This document shows positions 43,035-52,685 of a DNA stretch of 64,000 bases, in pieces. The notes under the pieces are model-generated. The model was not told the origin of the DNA. It saw nothing but the letters and a program-made list of their open reading frames with translations, and ran no database searches. Origin of the DNA: Streptomyces spinoverrucosus (GTDB lineage Bacteria; Actinomycetota; Actinomycetes; Streptomycetales; Streptomycetaceae). The translations under genes were made by a program, and so were the position numbers. The stretch's first letter is position 1. Every line of letters begins with the position of its first letter. The stretch covers positions 3,737,001 through 3,801,000 of the forward strand of contig NZ_JADPZX010000001.1 in NCBI RefSeq assembly GCF_015712165.1, written 5' to 3'.

Positions 43035-45842
43035 TCAGTCCTCCGACGTCGTCTTGGAAGCCGTCGCCTTCTTCGCGGCCGTCTTCTTCGCGGTCGTCGT
43101 CTTCTTCGCCGCCGTGGTCTTCTTGGCGGCGGTCTTCTTCGCGGCCGTCGCCTTCTTCGCCGGGGCCTTCTTCGCCGTCTTCTTGGCCGGCCCCTTCGCG
43201 CGCTTCTCGGCGAGCAGCTCGAAGCCGCGCTCCGGAGTGATCGTCTCGACGCTGTCGCCGGACCGCAGGGTCGCGTTGGTCTCGCCGTCGGTGACGTACG
43301 GACCGAAGCGACCGTCCTTGACGACGACCGGCTTCTCGCTGACCGGGTCCGTGCCGAGCTCCTTCAGCGGCGGCTTGGCGGCGGCGCGGCCACGCTGCTT
43401 CGGCTGGGCGTAGATCGCCTGCGCCTCCTCCAGCGTGATCGTGAAGAGCTGGTCCTCCGACTGCAGCGACCGCGAGTCCGTCCCCTTCTTCAGGTACGGC
43501 CCGTAGCGCCCGTTCTGCGCGGTGATCTCGACGCCCTCCGCGTCCGTGCCGACGACACGCGGCAGCGACATCAGCTTGAGGGCGTCCTCCAGCGTCACCG
43601 TGTCCAGGGACATCGACTTGAACAGCGAGGCCGTACGCGGCTTCACGGCGTTCTTGCCGGTCTTCGGCGTGCCCTCGGGCAGCACCTCGGTGACGTACGG
43701 GCCGTAGCGGCCGTCCTTGGCGACGATCGTGTGGCCGGTCACCGGGTCCGTGCCCAGCTCGAAGTCGCCGCTCGGCTTGGCGAGCAGCTCCTCCGCGAGC
43801 TCGACGGACAGCTCGTCCGGCGCCAGGTCGGCCGGGATGTCGGCGCGCTGGTGCTGCTCGGTGTCCTTCTCGCCGCGCTCGATGTACGGCCCGTAGCGGC
43901 CGACGCGGAGCACGATGTCGTTGCCCACCGGGAACGACGACACCTCGCGCGCGTCGATCGCGCCCAGGTCGGTCACCAGCTCCTTGAGGCCGCCGAGGTG
44001 GTCCCCGTCGCCGTTGCCGGCGTCGGCCGCGCCCCCGTTGCCCGTGCCCTCGCCGAAGTAGAAGCGCCGCAGCCACGGCACGGCCTGTGCCTCGCCGCGG
44101 GCGATGGCGTCGAGGTCGTCCTCCATCTTGGCGGTGAAGTCGTAGTCGACGAGCCGCCCGAAGTGCTTCTCCAGGAGGTTGACCACGGCGAAGGAGAGGA
44201 AGGACGGGACGAGTGCCGTGCCCTTCTTGAACACATAGCCGCGGTCGAGGATGGTGCCGATGATCGACGCGTACGTCGACGGGCGGCCGATCTCGCGCTC
44301 TTCGAGCTCCTTGACCAGCGACGCCTCGGTGTAGCGGGCCGGCGGCTTGGTGGCGTGACCGTCGGCCGTGATCTCCTCGGCGGTCAGCGGGTCGCCCTCG
44401 TTGACCTGCGGCAGCCGACGCTCGCGGTCGTCCAGCTCGGCGTTCGGGTCGTCGGCGCCCTCGACGTACGCCTTCAGGAAGCCGTGGAACGTGATCGTCT
44501 TGCCGGACGCGCTGAACTCGACGTCCCGCCCGTCGGCCGCGGTGCCGCCGATCTTCACGGTGACGCTGTTGCCGGTCGCGTCCTTCATCTGGGAGGCGAC
44601 CGTCCGCTTCCAGATCAGCTCGTAGAGCCTGAACTGGTCGCCGGTCAGACCCGTCTCGGCGGGCGTGCGGAAACGATCACCCGAGGGGCGGATCGCCTCG
44701 TGCGCCTCCTGGGCGTTCTTGACCTTGCCGGCGTACGTCCGCGGCTGCGGCGGCAGGTAGTCGGCGCCGTACAGCTGGGTGACCTGCGCGCGGGCGGCGG
44801 CGACCGCCGTGTCGCTCAGGGTCGTGGAGTCCGTACGCATGTACGTGATGTAGCCGTTCTCGTACAGCTTCTGCGCGATCTGCATGGTCGCCTTCGCGCC
44901 GAAGCCGAGCTTGCGGCTGGCCTCCTGCTGCAGCGTCGTCGTACGGAACGGGGCGTACGGCGAGCGGCGGTACGGCTTGGACTCGACCGACCGGACGGAG
45001 AACCGGGTGTCCTCCAGGGCGGCGGCGAGGGCGCGGGCGTTCGCCTCGTCGAGGTGGAGGGTGTTCGCGCTCTTGAGTTGTCCCAGGGAGTCGAAGTCGC
45101 GGCCCTGCGCGACCCGCCTGCCGTCGACGGTCTGCAGGCGGGCGACCAGCGACGACGGGTCCGACGAATCCCCCGCGCGGCCGGTCGCGAAGGTGCCCGT
45201 CAGGTCCCAGTACTCAGCCGAACGAAACGCGATGCGCTCGCGTTCCCGCTCCACGACAAGTCGTGTGGCGACCGACTGGACACGGCCCGCCGACAGCCGC
45301 GGCATGACCTTCTTCCACAGCACCGGCGAGACCTCGTAGCCGTAGAGACGGTCGAGGATGCGGCGGGTCTCCTGGGCGTCGACGAGCTTCTGGTTGAGCT
45401 GGCGCGGGTTGGCGACTGCGGCCTGGATCGCGGCCTTGGTGATCTCGTGGAAGACCATCCGCTTGACCGGGACCTTGGGCTTGAGCACCTCCTGGAGGTG
45501 CCAGGCGATGGCCTCGCCCTCGCGGTCCTCATCGGTGGCGAGGTACAGCTCGTCGGAATCCTTCAGCAGGTCCTTGAGCTTCTTGACCTGCGCCTTCTTG
45601 TCGGCGTTGACCACATAGATGGGCTGGAAGTCATGGTCGACGTCCACACCGAGGCGGCGGACCTCGCCGGTGTACTTCTCGGGCACCTCCGCGGCGCCGT
45701 TGGGGAGGTCGCGGATGTGCCCGACGCTCGCTTCGACGACGTAGCCGGGGCCGAGGTAGCCCTTGATCGTCTTCGCCTTGGCAGGCGACTCGACGATGAC
45801 GAGTCGGCGGCCGCCCTGTGCGGTCTCGCTGGTCGGGGACAA
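43035..45842 (-). CDS. topA: DNA topoisomerase I
   Basis: TopA relaxes negative supercoils and is essential. I use TTG 45842 (935 aa) because the conserved beginning SPTSETAQGGRRLVIVES starts there; the frame is open to 45905. The Toprim domain opens with VIVESPAKAKTIKGYLG and has the metal site DEDREGEAIAWH. The catalytic Tyr is in GYITYMRTDSTTLS near residue 331. Repeated C-terminal topoisomerase modules, each with a GRYGPY or GRFGPY segment, follow without zinc-ribbon cysteines. A Lys/Ala-rich tail of about 55 residues ends the protein, as in other actinobacteria, where it raises processivity. The small membrane gene follows upstream. Confidence 0.95.
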   Translation of the reverse strand: MSPTSETAQGGRRLVIVESPAKAKTIKGYLGPGYVVEASVGHIRDLPNGAAEVPEKYTGEVRRLGVDVDHDFQPIYVVNADKKAQVKKLKDLLKDSDELYLATDEDREGEAIAWHLQEVLKPKVPVKRMVFHEITKAAIQAAVANPRQLNQKLVDAQETRRILDRLYGYEVSPVLWKKVMPRLSAGRVQSVATRLVVERERERIAFRSAEYWDLTGTFATGRAGDSSDPSSLVARLQTVDGRRVAQGRDFDSLGQLKSANTLHLDEANARALAAALEDTRFSVRSVESKPYRRSPYAPFRTTTLQQEASRKLGFGAKATMQIAQKLYENGYITYMRTDSTTLSDTAVAAARAQVTQLYGADYLPPQPRTYAGKVKNAQEAHEAIRPSGDRFRTPAETGLTGDQFRLYELIWKRTVASQMKDATGNSVTVKIGGTAADGRDVEFSASGKTITFHGFLKAYVEGADDPNAELDDRERRLPQVNEGDPLTAEEITADGHATKPPARYTEASLVKELEEREIGRPSTYASIIGTILDRGYVFKKGTALVPSFLSFAVVNLLEKHFGRLVDYDFTAKMEDDLDAIARGEAQAVPWLRRFYFGEGTGNGGAADAGNGDGDHLGGLKELVTDLGAIDAREVSSFPVGNDIVLRVGRYGPYIERGEKDTEQHQRADIPADLAPDELSVELAEELLAKPSGDFELGTDPVTGHTIVAKDGRYGPYVTEVLPEGTPKTGKNAVKPRTASLFKSMSLDTVTLEDALKLMSLPRVVGTDAEGVEITAQNGRYGPYLKKGTDSRSLQSEDQLFTITLEEAQAIYAQPKQRGRAAAKPPLKELGTDPVSEKPVVVKDGRFGPYVTDGETNATLRSGDSVETITPERGFELLAEKRAKGPAKKTAKKAPAKKATAAKKTAAKKTTAAKKTTTAKKTAAKKATASKTTSED

Positions 45843-46106
45843 CTTCGCTCTTCTCTCCGGTCGACGCTGGGGCCTCCCCAGGCCTTGCTCCCGGGGTCTG
45901 GGCACCTTTCATGGCTCACTCGCTGGTGACGCTGCGGAGTGTGACGGTACATCCCGCCCCCGTGTCAAACGGGAAAAGCCCGCAACGGCCACTCGAACGG
46001 TAACCCGACTACCGCCATTCCTGCCGCCCGGCGTGTCCACCGACCCGACCGCGTCGATCCGGAGCGTGTCCTACCGATTACCCCAGGTCGAACGCGTCCT
46101 CAGTTG

Positions 46107-46304
46107 TCAGACCTGGGTGAAGCACCACGCCCCGAGGGTCAGCGCGATCACCGCGGCGATGCTCGCGAGGGTCGCCGATGCGACGGGGTTCACACCGAGG
46201 GCGACGGGCTCGCGGCGGCGCACCCGGGTCGCCGTCCAGACCAGCAGGCCGCCTCCGAACAGGGCGAACACCACTCCCGCGAAGATCGCCGGTCCGCTCT
46301 CCAT
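46107..46304 (-). CDS. small two-helix membrane protein
   Basis: The 65-residue product starts at ATG 46304 and has two hydrophobic segments (GPAIFAGVVFALFGGGLLVW and VASATLASIAAVIALTLGAW) separated by a short basic loop. AAGGGG and GGGAG lie upstream of the start. I recognise no family. It sits between topA and the methyltransferase on the same strand. Small size and lack of motifs leave the function open; it is probably a real gene because its composition and two-helix layout are regular. Confidence 0.6.
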   Translation of the reverse strand: MESGPAIFAGVVFALFGGGLLVWTATRVRRREPVALGVNPVASATLASIAAVIALTLGAWCFTQV

Positions 46305-46649
46305 GGCTCCCGTGCCCCTTTTTCCCGTCGGCGAGTATCCACTCCCCGGGAGGTTGACACGCACGGGCTGCGTCCAGGCGAACCTGACGTGAACGCGAGG
46401 GCGACGGGGCTGTGCGTCCGCTTTCAGCCATGGCCTGGATCCGGCACTCCGAGGTTTTCGAAGATTTTTTCGTCCACGGCTTCCACAGCCGCCCTCAGAC
46501 CCCACCGGCGCCGGTGTCGTCCCGATCGTCTGGGGAGAGGAGGGCGCCAGAACGATGTTGGCCGGTTTCACATCCCGTGGGCGGCAGCGGCCCCGCATTC
46601 CGTACGACCACCTGAAGCTCGACCGCATCGAGCACGCTCCCGGCTCGCC
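46305..46649. other. 345-base intergenic region
   Basis: No credible gene, repeat or strong hairpin is seen. A short AT-rich stretch at 46453-46475 (GTTTTCGAAGATTTTTTCG) is the only notable feature and may be promoter DNA. Confidence 0.45.
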
Positions 46650-48170
46650 TCACCCCGCCGGCTCCAGGAACCCCTGCTCCACCAACAACCGGATCTGCGC
46701 CGGCGTCCGGTCCCGCAGCAACACCGGATCCTCACCGACCAGTTGGGCGATGGCGTCCAGGATCCGCCCCGCGGTCAGCGACCCGTCGCACACGCCCGCG
46801 AACCCCGCGCCGACCGTGTCCACCTTGGTGGCCCGCCGCATCCCCCGATTCTGACGGAGCACGACATGCTCCGGATCCTCCGCGCCGGGCAGCCCGACCT
46901 GCTCCTGCACCACCTCGGCTGCCAGCCGGAAGCGCTCCTCCAGCAGGGCCGCGTCGTCCCGCGAGCGCAGGTAGTCGAGCCGTTCGAAGTGCGCCCGGAC
47001 CGTCTCGCCGAGCGGCTGTTCGACCGGATGCGGCCACTCCTCCACGGTGATCGAGGGCACCGCGGCCCCCCGCTTGCGCAGGGTGATCCACCCGAACCCG
47101 ACCGCCCGCACCTTGCGCGCCTCGAACTCGTCCAGCCAGGCGTCGTACCGCGCCTCGTACTCGGCCACGTCGCCCCGGTGGTCGCCGGCGTCGCGCAGCC
47201 ACAGCTCGGCGTACTGCGTGACGTCCTGCACCTCGCGCTGCACGATCCACGCGTCGCACCCGTGCGGCACCCACGACTGCAGCCGCTCCTGCCAGTCCTC
47301 CCCCTGTACGTGCTGCCAGTTGGCGAGGAACTGCGCGAACCCGCCCTCGTTCAGCCGTTCCCCCGCCCGTTGAACGAGCGTGCGGCACAGTTCGTCCCCG
47401 CCCATGCCGCCGTCGCGGTACGTCAGCCGGGCACCGGGGGAGATCACGAAGGGTGGGTTCGACACGATCAGGTCGAACTTCTCGTCGTCCGACAGCGGCT
47501 CGAAGAGCGAGCCCTCGCGCAGGTCCGCGGCCGGTGCGCCGGACAGCGCGAGAGTGAGCGCGGCGATGTGCAACGCGCGCGGGTTGACGTCGGTCGCCGT
47601 CACGCGCGTGGCGTGCTGTGCGGCGTGCAGCGCCTGGATGCCGGAGCCGGTGCCGAGGTCGAGGGCCGAGGAGACGGGCGTACGGACCGTGATCCCGGCG
47701 AGCGTCGTCGACGCGCCGCCGACGCCCAGGACGACGCCCTCCTCCCGGCGCCCGATGCCCCCGGCGCCGCCGACCGCGCAGCCGAGGTCGGACACGATGA
47801 ACCAGTCCTCGCCGTCGAGCCCGCCGTACGGCCGTACGTCCACGGTCGCCGCGACCTCGTCGCCGCCGACGCGCGTCAGCCACCCGCTCTCCAGGCACTC
47901 GGCGACGGGCAGAACGCCCTCCACGCGCGCGTGCGCAACGGGCTGCTGCAACAGGAACAGCCGCACGAGCATCTCCAACGGCGTGTCGCCGCGTGTCGCC
48001 CGGAGCGCGGGAACGACCTCGCTGCGCGCCAGCGCCGCGTACGCGGAGGCGCCGAGCAGTTCGAGCAGTCCGTCGGCGGTGAAGGCGGCCCCCAGGAGGG
48101 CGTCCCGCAGCCGCGCGGTGACGTCGGGACGGTCGGTGGCGGGCAGGGCGGAGAGGCTGGCGTTGCTCAC
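46650..48170 (-). CDS. class I SAM-dependent methyltransferase (PrmC/HemK-like, small MTS domain)
   Basis: The 506-residue protein carries a SAM-binding domain with SSALDLGTGSGIQALHAAQH near residue 160 and the catalytic NPPF motif in LIVSNPPFVISPG near residue 235. NPPF-type enzymes methylate glutamine or adenine/guanine amino groups in proteins, rRNA or DNA. The N-terminal 150 residues form a separate helical domain and the C-terminal 160 are unassigned. I use GTG 48170, with GGGGG one base upstream; the frame runs much further upstream but only this start fits. The substrate is unknown. Confidence 0.87.
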   Translation of the reverse strand: MSNASLSALPATDRPDVTARLRDALLGAAFTADGLLELLGASAYAALARSEVVPALRATRGDTPLEMLVRLFLLQQPVAHARVEGVLPVAECLESGWLTRVGGDEVAATVDVRPYGGLDGEDWFIVSDLGCAVGGAGGIGRREEGVVLGVGGASTTLAGITVRTPVSSALDLGTGSGIQALHAAQHATRVTATDVNPRALHIAALTLALSGAPAADLREGSLFEPLSDDEKFDLIVSNPPFVISPGARLTYRDGGMGGDELCRTLVQRAGERLNEGGFAQFLANWQHVQGEDWQERLQSWVPHGCDAWIVQREVQDVTQYAELWLRDAGDHRGDVAEYEARYDAWLDEFEARKVRAVGFGWITLRKRGAAVPSITVEEWPHPVEQPLGETVRAHFERLDYLRSRDDAALLEERFRLAAEVVQEQVGLPGAEDPEHVVLRQNRGMRRATKVDTVGAGFAGVCDGSLTAGRILDAIAQLVGEDPVLLRDRTPAQIRLLVEQGFLEPAG

Positions 48171-48208
48171 GCCCCCATTGTGACCGCGCGGCACAGTCGT
48201 CGCGAACG

Positions 48209-48781
48209 TCAGCCCTGGGTGGCCGACGGCGTGGACGACGCGCTCTTGCAGGTCTCCTGCTTGGCCATCGCCTGGCCGACCTCGCCCTCCTCCAGGGTGG
48301 TCAGCGCGTCGCTGCCGCTCTGGCTGAGCTTGTCGAGTTCGGTGGCGATGTCCTTGAGGCCGTCCGCGAACTTCGCCTGGTCCTTGGTGTCGAGGTCGTC
48401 GACCTGCTTCTTCAGGGAGGCGTAGGAGGAGGCGATGCCGTTGAGCTCCTTCACCGCGTCCTGCTGCTTCTTGTCGCCGTTCTCGACGTCGGGCGCCCCG
48501 GCCTTGCTCACGGCGGCGCCGATCGCCTTGTAGGCGTCGGACATGTCCTGGAAGGCCTGCGCGTCGGTCTTCTGGACCTCTTCCGGCGTGCTGCTGTCCG
48601 AGGTCTCCTTCTGGATCGCGGAATTGGCCGCCGCGATCTTCTTGGCCTGCGGCTGTACGGCGTCGCAGACCTGCTTGGCCCAGGCATCCAGCTTCTCGTT
48701 GCTGTCGTCGCCGCTGCATCCCGACAGCGCCAGTACCAGTACCGCACCGCCGGACAGTGCGACCGCGAGCTTCTTGTTCAC
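48209..48781 (-). CDS. small helical lipoprotein
   Basis: The 190-residue product starts at GTG 48781, with AAGGGA eight bases upstream; the frame is open from 48823. It has a signal peptide with lipobox LALSGC near residue 22. The mature part is a regular alpha-helical, Lys/Asp/Ala-rich domain with one Cys pair (VCDAVQPQAKK near 37 and QETCKSA near the end), which may form a disulfide. I recognise no defined family; it resembles other Streptomyces surface lipoproteins with antiparallel helices. It stands alone between the methyltransferase and hppA. Confidence 0.8.
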   Translation of the reverse strand: MNKKLAVALSGGAVLVLALSGCSGDDSNEKLDAWAKQVCDAVQPQAKKIAAANSAIQKETSDSSTPEEVQKTDAQAFQDMSDAYKAIGAAVSKAGAPDVENGDKKQQDAVKELNGIASSYASLKKQVDDLDTKDQAKFADGLKDIATELDKLSQSGSDALTTLEEGEVGQAMAKQETCKSASSTPSATQG

Positions 48782-48992
48782 CGGATTGGTCCCTTCCATG
48801 GCTCTCGGCCCCGGAAGATACACGCCAAGCGGACGATAAACGTATGACTAACGTCCGATATTCATCACATTGCAGCCATTTATACCAAGGGAGAGAAGGC
48901 TCACGGCGCGGGCGTGAACACAGCGGAGCGGGCGGGTGACGCGCCAATGCGCGCCCCCCGCCCGCCCCTTGGGTCGAGCCGGGTACGACGAG

Positions 48993-51404
48993 CTACGAAA
49001 CCACCGCCGGATCAGCCGACTTGGAGCTCGGCTCGGCGTTGTCGTCGCCCATGGAGATGCCGCGCCGCTTGGAGACGTACACCGCTCCGACGATCACGGC
49101 CAGGGAGAGTACGGCGATCAGGATCCGTATGCCGAGACTCGCGTCGTCGCCGTAGCTGAACTTGATCACGGCGGGCGCGATGAGCAGCGCGACCAGGTTC
49201 ATCACCTTCAGCAGCGGGTTGATCGCCGGTCCGGCGGTGTCCTTGAATGGGTCACCGACCGTGTCGCCAATCACCGTGGCGGAGTGCGCCTCGCTGCCCT
49301 TGCCGCCGTGGTGGCCGTCCTCGACGAGCTTCTTGGCGTTGTCCCAGGCGCCACCGGAGTTGGCGAGGAACACCGCCATCAGGGTGCCGGCCCCGATCGC
49401 GCCCGCCAGATACGCGCCGAGCGCGCCGACGCCGAGCGTGAACCCGATGAAGATCGGCGCCATGACGGCCAGCAGACCCGGCGTGGCCAGCTCCCGCAGC
49501 GCGTCCCTCGTACAGATGTCGACGACTTTTCCGTACTCCGGTTTCTCGGTGTAGTCCATGATCCCGGGCCGCTCCCGGAACTGCCGCCGCACCTCGAACA
49601 CCACCGAACCCGCCGACCGCGAGACCGCGTTGATCGCCAGCCCGGAGAACAGGAAGACGACCGCCGCGCCCGCGATGAGGCCGACGAGGTTGTTGGGCTG
49701 CGAGATGTCCATCGCCAACGTCATCGGTGAGCCCTCACCACTGAGCCGCTCACCCACGTCCCGCGCGCCGGTGGTGATCGCGTCACGGTACGACCCGAAG
49801 AGCGCCGACGCCGCGAGAACGGCCGTGGCGATGGCGATGCCCTTGGTGATGGCCTTGGTGGTGTTGCCGACGGCGTCCAGGTTGGTGAGCACCTGCGCGC
49901 CCGCGCCCTCGACGTCGCCGGACATCTCGGCGATGCCCTGCGCGTTGTCGGAGACCGGCCCGAAGGTGTCCATGGCGACGATCACACCGACCGTGGTGAG
50001 CAGACCGGTACCGGCCAGCGCGACCGCGAACAGCGCGAGCATGATCGACGTACCGCCCAGCAGGAAGGCGCCGTAGACGCCGAGGCCGATCAACAGGGCG
50101 GTGTAGACGGCCGATTCGAGGCCGACGGAGATACCGGCGAGGACGACGGTGGCCGGGCCGGTGAGCGAGGTCTTGCCGATGTCCCTGACGGGGCGCCGGG
50201 TGGTCTCGGTGAAGTAGCCGGTGAGCTGCTGGATCACGGCGGCGAGCAGGATGCCGATCGCCACCGCGACCAGGGCCAGGATCCGTGGGTCGCCGGCCTT
50301 GGCCAGGATGGCGTCGTCGGTGACCCCGTCGAGCTCGGCGTACGAGGACGGCAGGTAGGTGAAGGCGGCGATCGCCACCAGCACCAGCGAGATCACCGCG
50401 GAGATGAAGAAGCCGCGGTTGATCGCGCTCATCCCGCTGCGGTCGGCGCGCCGCGGGGCCACGGCGAAGATGCCGATCATCGCGGTGATCACACCGATCG
50501 CGGGAACCAGCAGCGGGAACGCCAGCCCGAAGTCGCCGAAGGCCGCCGTGCCCAGGATCAGCGCGGCGACCAGGGTCACGGCGTACGACTCGAACAGGTC
50601 GGCCGCCATGCCCGCGCAGTCGCCGACGTTGTCGCCCACGTTGTCGGCGATGGTCGCGGCATTGCGCGGATCGTCCTCCGGAATGCCCTGTTCGACCTTG
50701 CCGACCAGGTCGGCGCCGACGTCGGCGGCCTTGGTGAAGATGCCGCCGCCCACCCTCATGAACATCGCGATGAGGGCCGCACCGAGGCCGAAGCCCTCCA
50801 GCACCTTCGGCGCGTCGGCCGTGTAGACCAGCACGACACAGGAGGCGCCCAGGAGACCGAGCCCCACCGTGAACATGCCGACCACGCCGCCCGTGCGGAA
50901 AGCGATCTTCATGGCTTTGTGCGAGACGAGAGTGAGATCCTTTTCCGGCTCACCCGCCGCCGGAGTCGCTTCCCGGGCAGCCGCGGCGACCCGCACATTG
51001 CTGCGCACCGCGAGCCACATGCCGATATAGCCGGTGGCCGCCGAGAACGCCGCGCCGATCAAGAAGAACACCGAGCGCCCGGCACGCTGATTCCAGTCGT
51101 CCGCGGGCAGCAGCATGAGCAGGAAGAACACGACCACGGCGAATACACCGAGCGTGCGCAACTGCCGGGCCAGATAGGCGTTGGCGCCTTCCTGGACGGC
51201 CGCGGCGATCTTCTTCATGCTGTCGGTGCCCTCGCCCGCCGCGAGCACCTGGCGCAGCAGCACGCCGGCGACCACGAGCGCGGCCAGGGCGACGGCCGCG
51301 ATGACCATCACCATGACGCGGTTGTCGTCGGTCAGCACTGCGGCTGCGAAGGTTGTGGAGTGGTCCAGATGGTCCAACCGATGAGGGGTAGAAAGCCCCG
51401 CCAT
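48993..51404 (-). CDS. hppA: proton-translocating membrane pyrophosphatase (K+-independent)
   Basis: This integral membrane enzyme couples PPi hydrolysis to proton export. The 803-residue sequence has about 16 membrane segments. The substrate site is in AADVGADLVGKVEQGIPEDD and a second Asp-rich site in DNVGDNVGDCAGMAAD. In GNTTKAITKG the Lys at the ion-selectivity position marks the potassium-independent type. AAGGAGG lies four bases before ATG 51404. A C-terminal extension of about 25 residues is Ser-rich. The soluble ppa gene is also in the window, so the organism has both enzyme types. Confidence 0.96.
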   Translation of the reverse strand: MAGLSTPHRLDHLDHSTTFAAAVLTDDNRVMVMVIAAVALAALVVAGVLLRQVLAAGEGTDSMKKIAAAVQEGANAYLARQLRTLGVFAVVVFFLLMLLPADDWNQRAGRSVFFLIGAAFSAATGYIGMWLAVRSNVRVAAAAREATPAAGEPEKDLTLVSHKAMKIAFRTGGVVGMFTVGLGLLGASCVVLVYTADAPKVLEGFGLGAALIAMFMRVGGGIFTKAADVGADLVGKVEQGIPEDDPRNAATIADNVGDNVGDCAGMAADLFESYAVTLVAALILGTAAFGDFGLAFPLLVPAIGVITAMIGIFAVAPRRADRSGMSAINRGFFISAVISLVLVAIAAFTYLPSSYAELDGVTDDAILAKAGDPRILALVAVAIGILLAAVIQQLTGYFTETTRRPVRDIGKTSLTGPATVVLAGISVGLESAVYTALLIGLGVYGAFLLGGTSIMLALFAVALAGTGLLTTVGVIVAMDTFGPVSDNAQGIAEMSGDVEGAGAQVLTNLDAVGNTTKAITKGIAIATAVLAASALFGSYRDAITTGARDVGERLSGEGSPMTLAMDISQPNNLVGLIAGAAVVFLFSGLAINAVSRSAGSVVFEVRRQFRERPGIMDYTEKPEYGKVVDICTRDALRELATPGLLAVMAPIFIGFTLGVGALGAYLAGAIGAGTLMAVFLANSGGAWDNAKKLVEDGHHGGKGSEAHSATVIGDTVGDPFKDTAGPAINPLLKVMNLVALLIAPAVIKFSYGDDASLGIRILIAVLSLAVIVGAVYVSKRRGISMGDDNAEPSSKSADPAVVS

Positions 51405-51721
51405 TCGTCCTCCTTGACGCTTGGGCTGAGCTCAAGATGTGGACGGATTGTAGGGAGCCGGTCCTGATCAAAACAGGGCGCGGCAAGCGGAATTCGTCTT
51501 CCCGGCTTCACCGCAAATGATCGCAGGAAGCCACCGAACCCGAAAGTGGTAATGCCCCAGATGCGTGCACGCTTGATCGAATTACGGGGGCGCTGATCGG
51601 TCAATTGATCCATCACTGATCGTGAATTTCTTCACGAATTCCGGCCCGCTTCCCGCACAAAACAGCGAGGGCCCTGCTCAGCAGGGCCCTCGCAGCGATT
51701 ACTCCGGTGGAGTGAGGACGG
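51405..51721. other. 317-base region with hairpin, upstream of hppA
   Basis: A 13-bp perfect stem-loop at 51665-51693 (loop TCA) follows the anti-sigma gene and is its likely terminator. A second dyad, TCGTGAA-N4-TTCACGA, lies at 51620-51637 and may be a regulatory site. No gene is seen. Confidence 0.6.
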
Positions 51722-52162
51722 TCAGGGGAGCACCGCGGTCGGCGGCGGCGTGGTGGGCCAGGTCATACGGATCAATCCGCCGTTCTCTCCGGCGGTGACC
51801 TCGACATCGTCGACCAGGCCACTGATGACCGCGAGGCCCATCTCGTCCTCCTCGGCCTCCGCGTCGGGGTCCTCGGCGGCCTCGCCGGCCGTGCGGACCC
51901 CGGTGGGGGCGTGCGGCGCCTCGTCGCCGACCTCGATGGAGAACTGTTTCTCCTCCTCGATCAGCGCCACCTTCACCGGCGCCGTGATCCCGCTGATCTG
52001 ATGCAGTCCCACAGCACGGGAGCAGGCCTCGCCGACGGCGAGCCGGACCTCGTCGAGGACGGCCTCGTCCACCCCGGCCCTGCGTGCCACCGCGGCCGCC
52101 ACCAATCGGGCGGTCCTGACGTGCTCGGGCAGCGCGCTGAAGCGGAGTTCGACGGTGGCCAT
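51722..52162 (-). CDS. anti-sigma-factor-like protein, BldG partner
   Basis: The 146-residue protein has the GHKL fold of RsbW-like kinases and lies directly after bldG, the place of the bldG-linked gene known in S. coelicolor to interact with BldG. It begins TVELRFSALPEHVRTARLVA. In the N-box, VGEACSRAVGLH, the Asn that normally holds the ATP magnesium is missing, and the G-box is short (DEMGLAVISGLVDD). An acidic insert, AAEDPDAEAEEDE, precedes it. ATP binding is therefore doubtful. Expected role: sigma-factor antagonist controlled by the BldG phosphorylation state. Confidence 0.88.
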   Translation of the reverse strand: MATVELRFSALPEHVRTARLVAAAVARRAGVDEAVLDEVRLAVGEACSRAVGLHQISGITAPVKVALIEEEKQFSIEVGDEAPHAPTGVRTAGEAAEDPDAEAEEDEMGLAVISGLVDDVEVTAGENGGLIRMTWPTTPPPTAVLP

Positions 52163-52234
52163 GCATCCCCCTCGGAGCTACGGGCGTGCTCGGGGCCGGA
52201 CCGCCGAAAGTCCAGGCCCCCGTGTTCGAAACTG

Positions 52235-52261
52235 CCGCCCCGGGCCCACGGCCCGGGGCGG
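52235..52261 (-). terminator. 12-bp stem-loop after bldG
   Basis: Bases 52235-52246 pair with 52250-52261 around a CAC loop, only three bases past the bldG stop. It would give both bldG-only and longer transcripts through read-through, as reported for S. coelicolor. Confidence 0.75.
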
Positions 52262-52264
52262 TGA

Positions 52265-52606
52265 TCAGTCGGTGGCCGCCACCGCTTCCTCGACCGAGGT
52301 GTGAATGGGGAACACCTTGGTGAGGCCGGTGATGCGGAAGATCTTCAGAATGCGCTCCTGGTTGCAGACCAGGCGCAGCGAGCCCTCATGGGCACGCACC
52401 CGCTTCAGGCCGCCGACCAGCACGCCGAGCCCGGTGGAGTCGAGGAAGTCCACGCCCTCCATGTCGACGACGAGGTGGAAACTGCCGTCGTTCACCAGCT
52501 CGACCAGCTGCTCGCGCAGCTTGGGCGCGGTATATACGTCGATTTCGCCACCGACCCTGACGATCGTGCGATCGCCGATGGTCTCGGTCGACAGGGACAG
52601 GTCCAC
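52265..52606 (-). CDS. bldG: anti-sigma factor antagonist BldG
   Basis: BldG is an STAS-domain protein required for aerial growth and antibiotic production. The 113-residue sequence matches the S. coelicolor protein as I remember it, nearly residue for residue. The phosphorylated Ser57 is in [15 protein letters not shown]. Its unphosphorylated form binds anti-sigma factors and frees their sigma factors. It is co-directional with the anti-sigma-like gene downstream and diverges from the helicase gene across 79 bases. Confidence 0.97.
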   Translation of the reverse strand: MDLSLSTETIGDRTIVRVGGEIDVYTAPKLREQLVELVNDGSFHLVVDMEGVDFLDSTGLGVLVGGLKRVRAHEGSLRLVCNQERILKIFRITGLTKVFPIHTSVEEAVAATD

Positions 52607-52685
52607 GGATCCTCCAGCACCTTGCTATCGAGCGGTCGTCCTTGGGTCATCTCGGCAGATCCCCCTGGACGGTTCGCCAGCCGCG

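Noticed and set aside
39493..44076. 1527-residue form of Tmk
   Set aside because: The extra 400 residues lie antiparallel-frame within topA and are Arg/Gly noise; ATG 42870 is the clear start.
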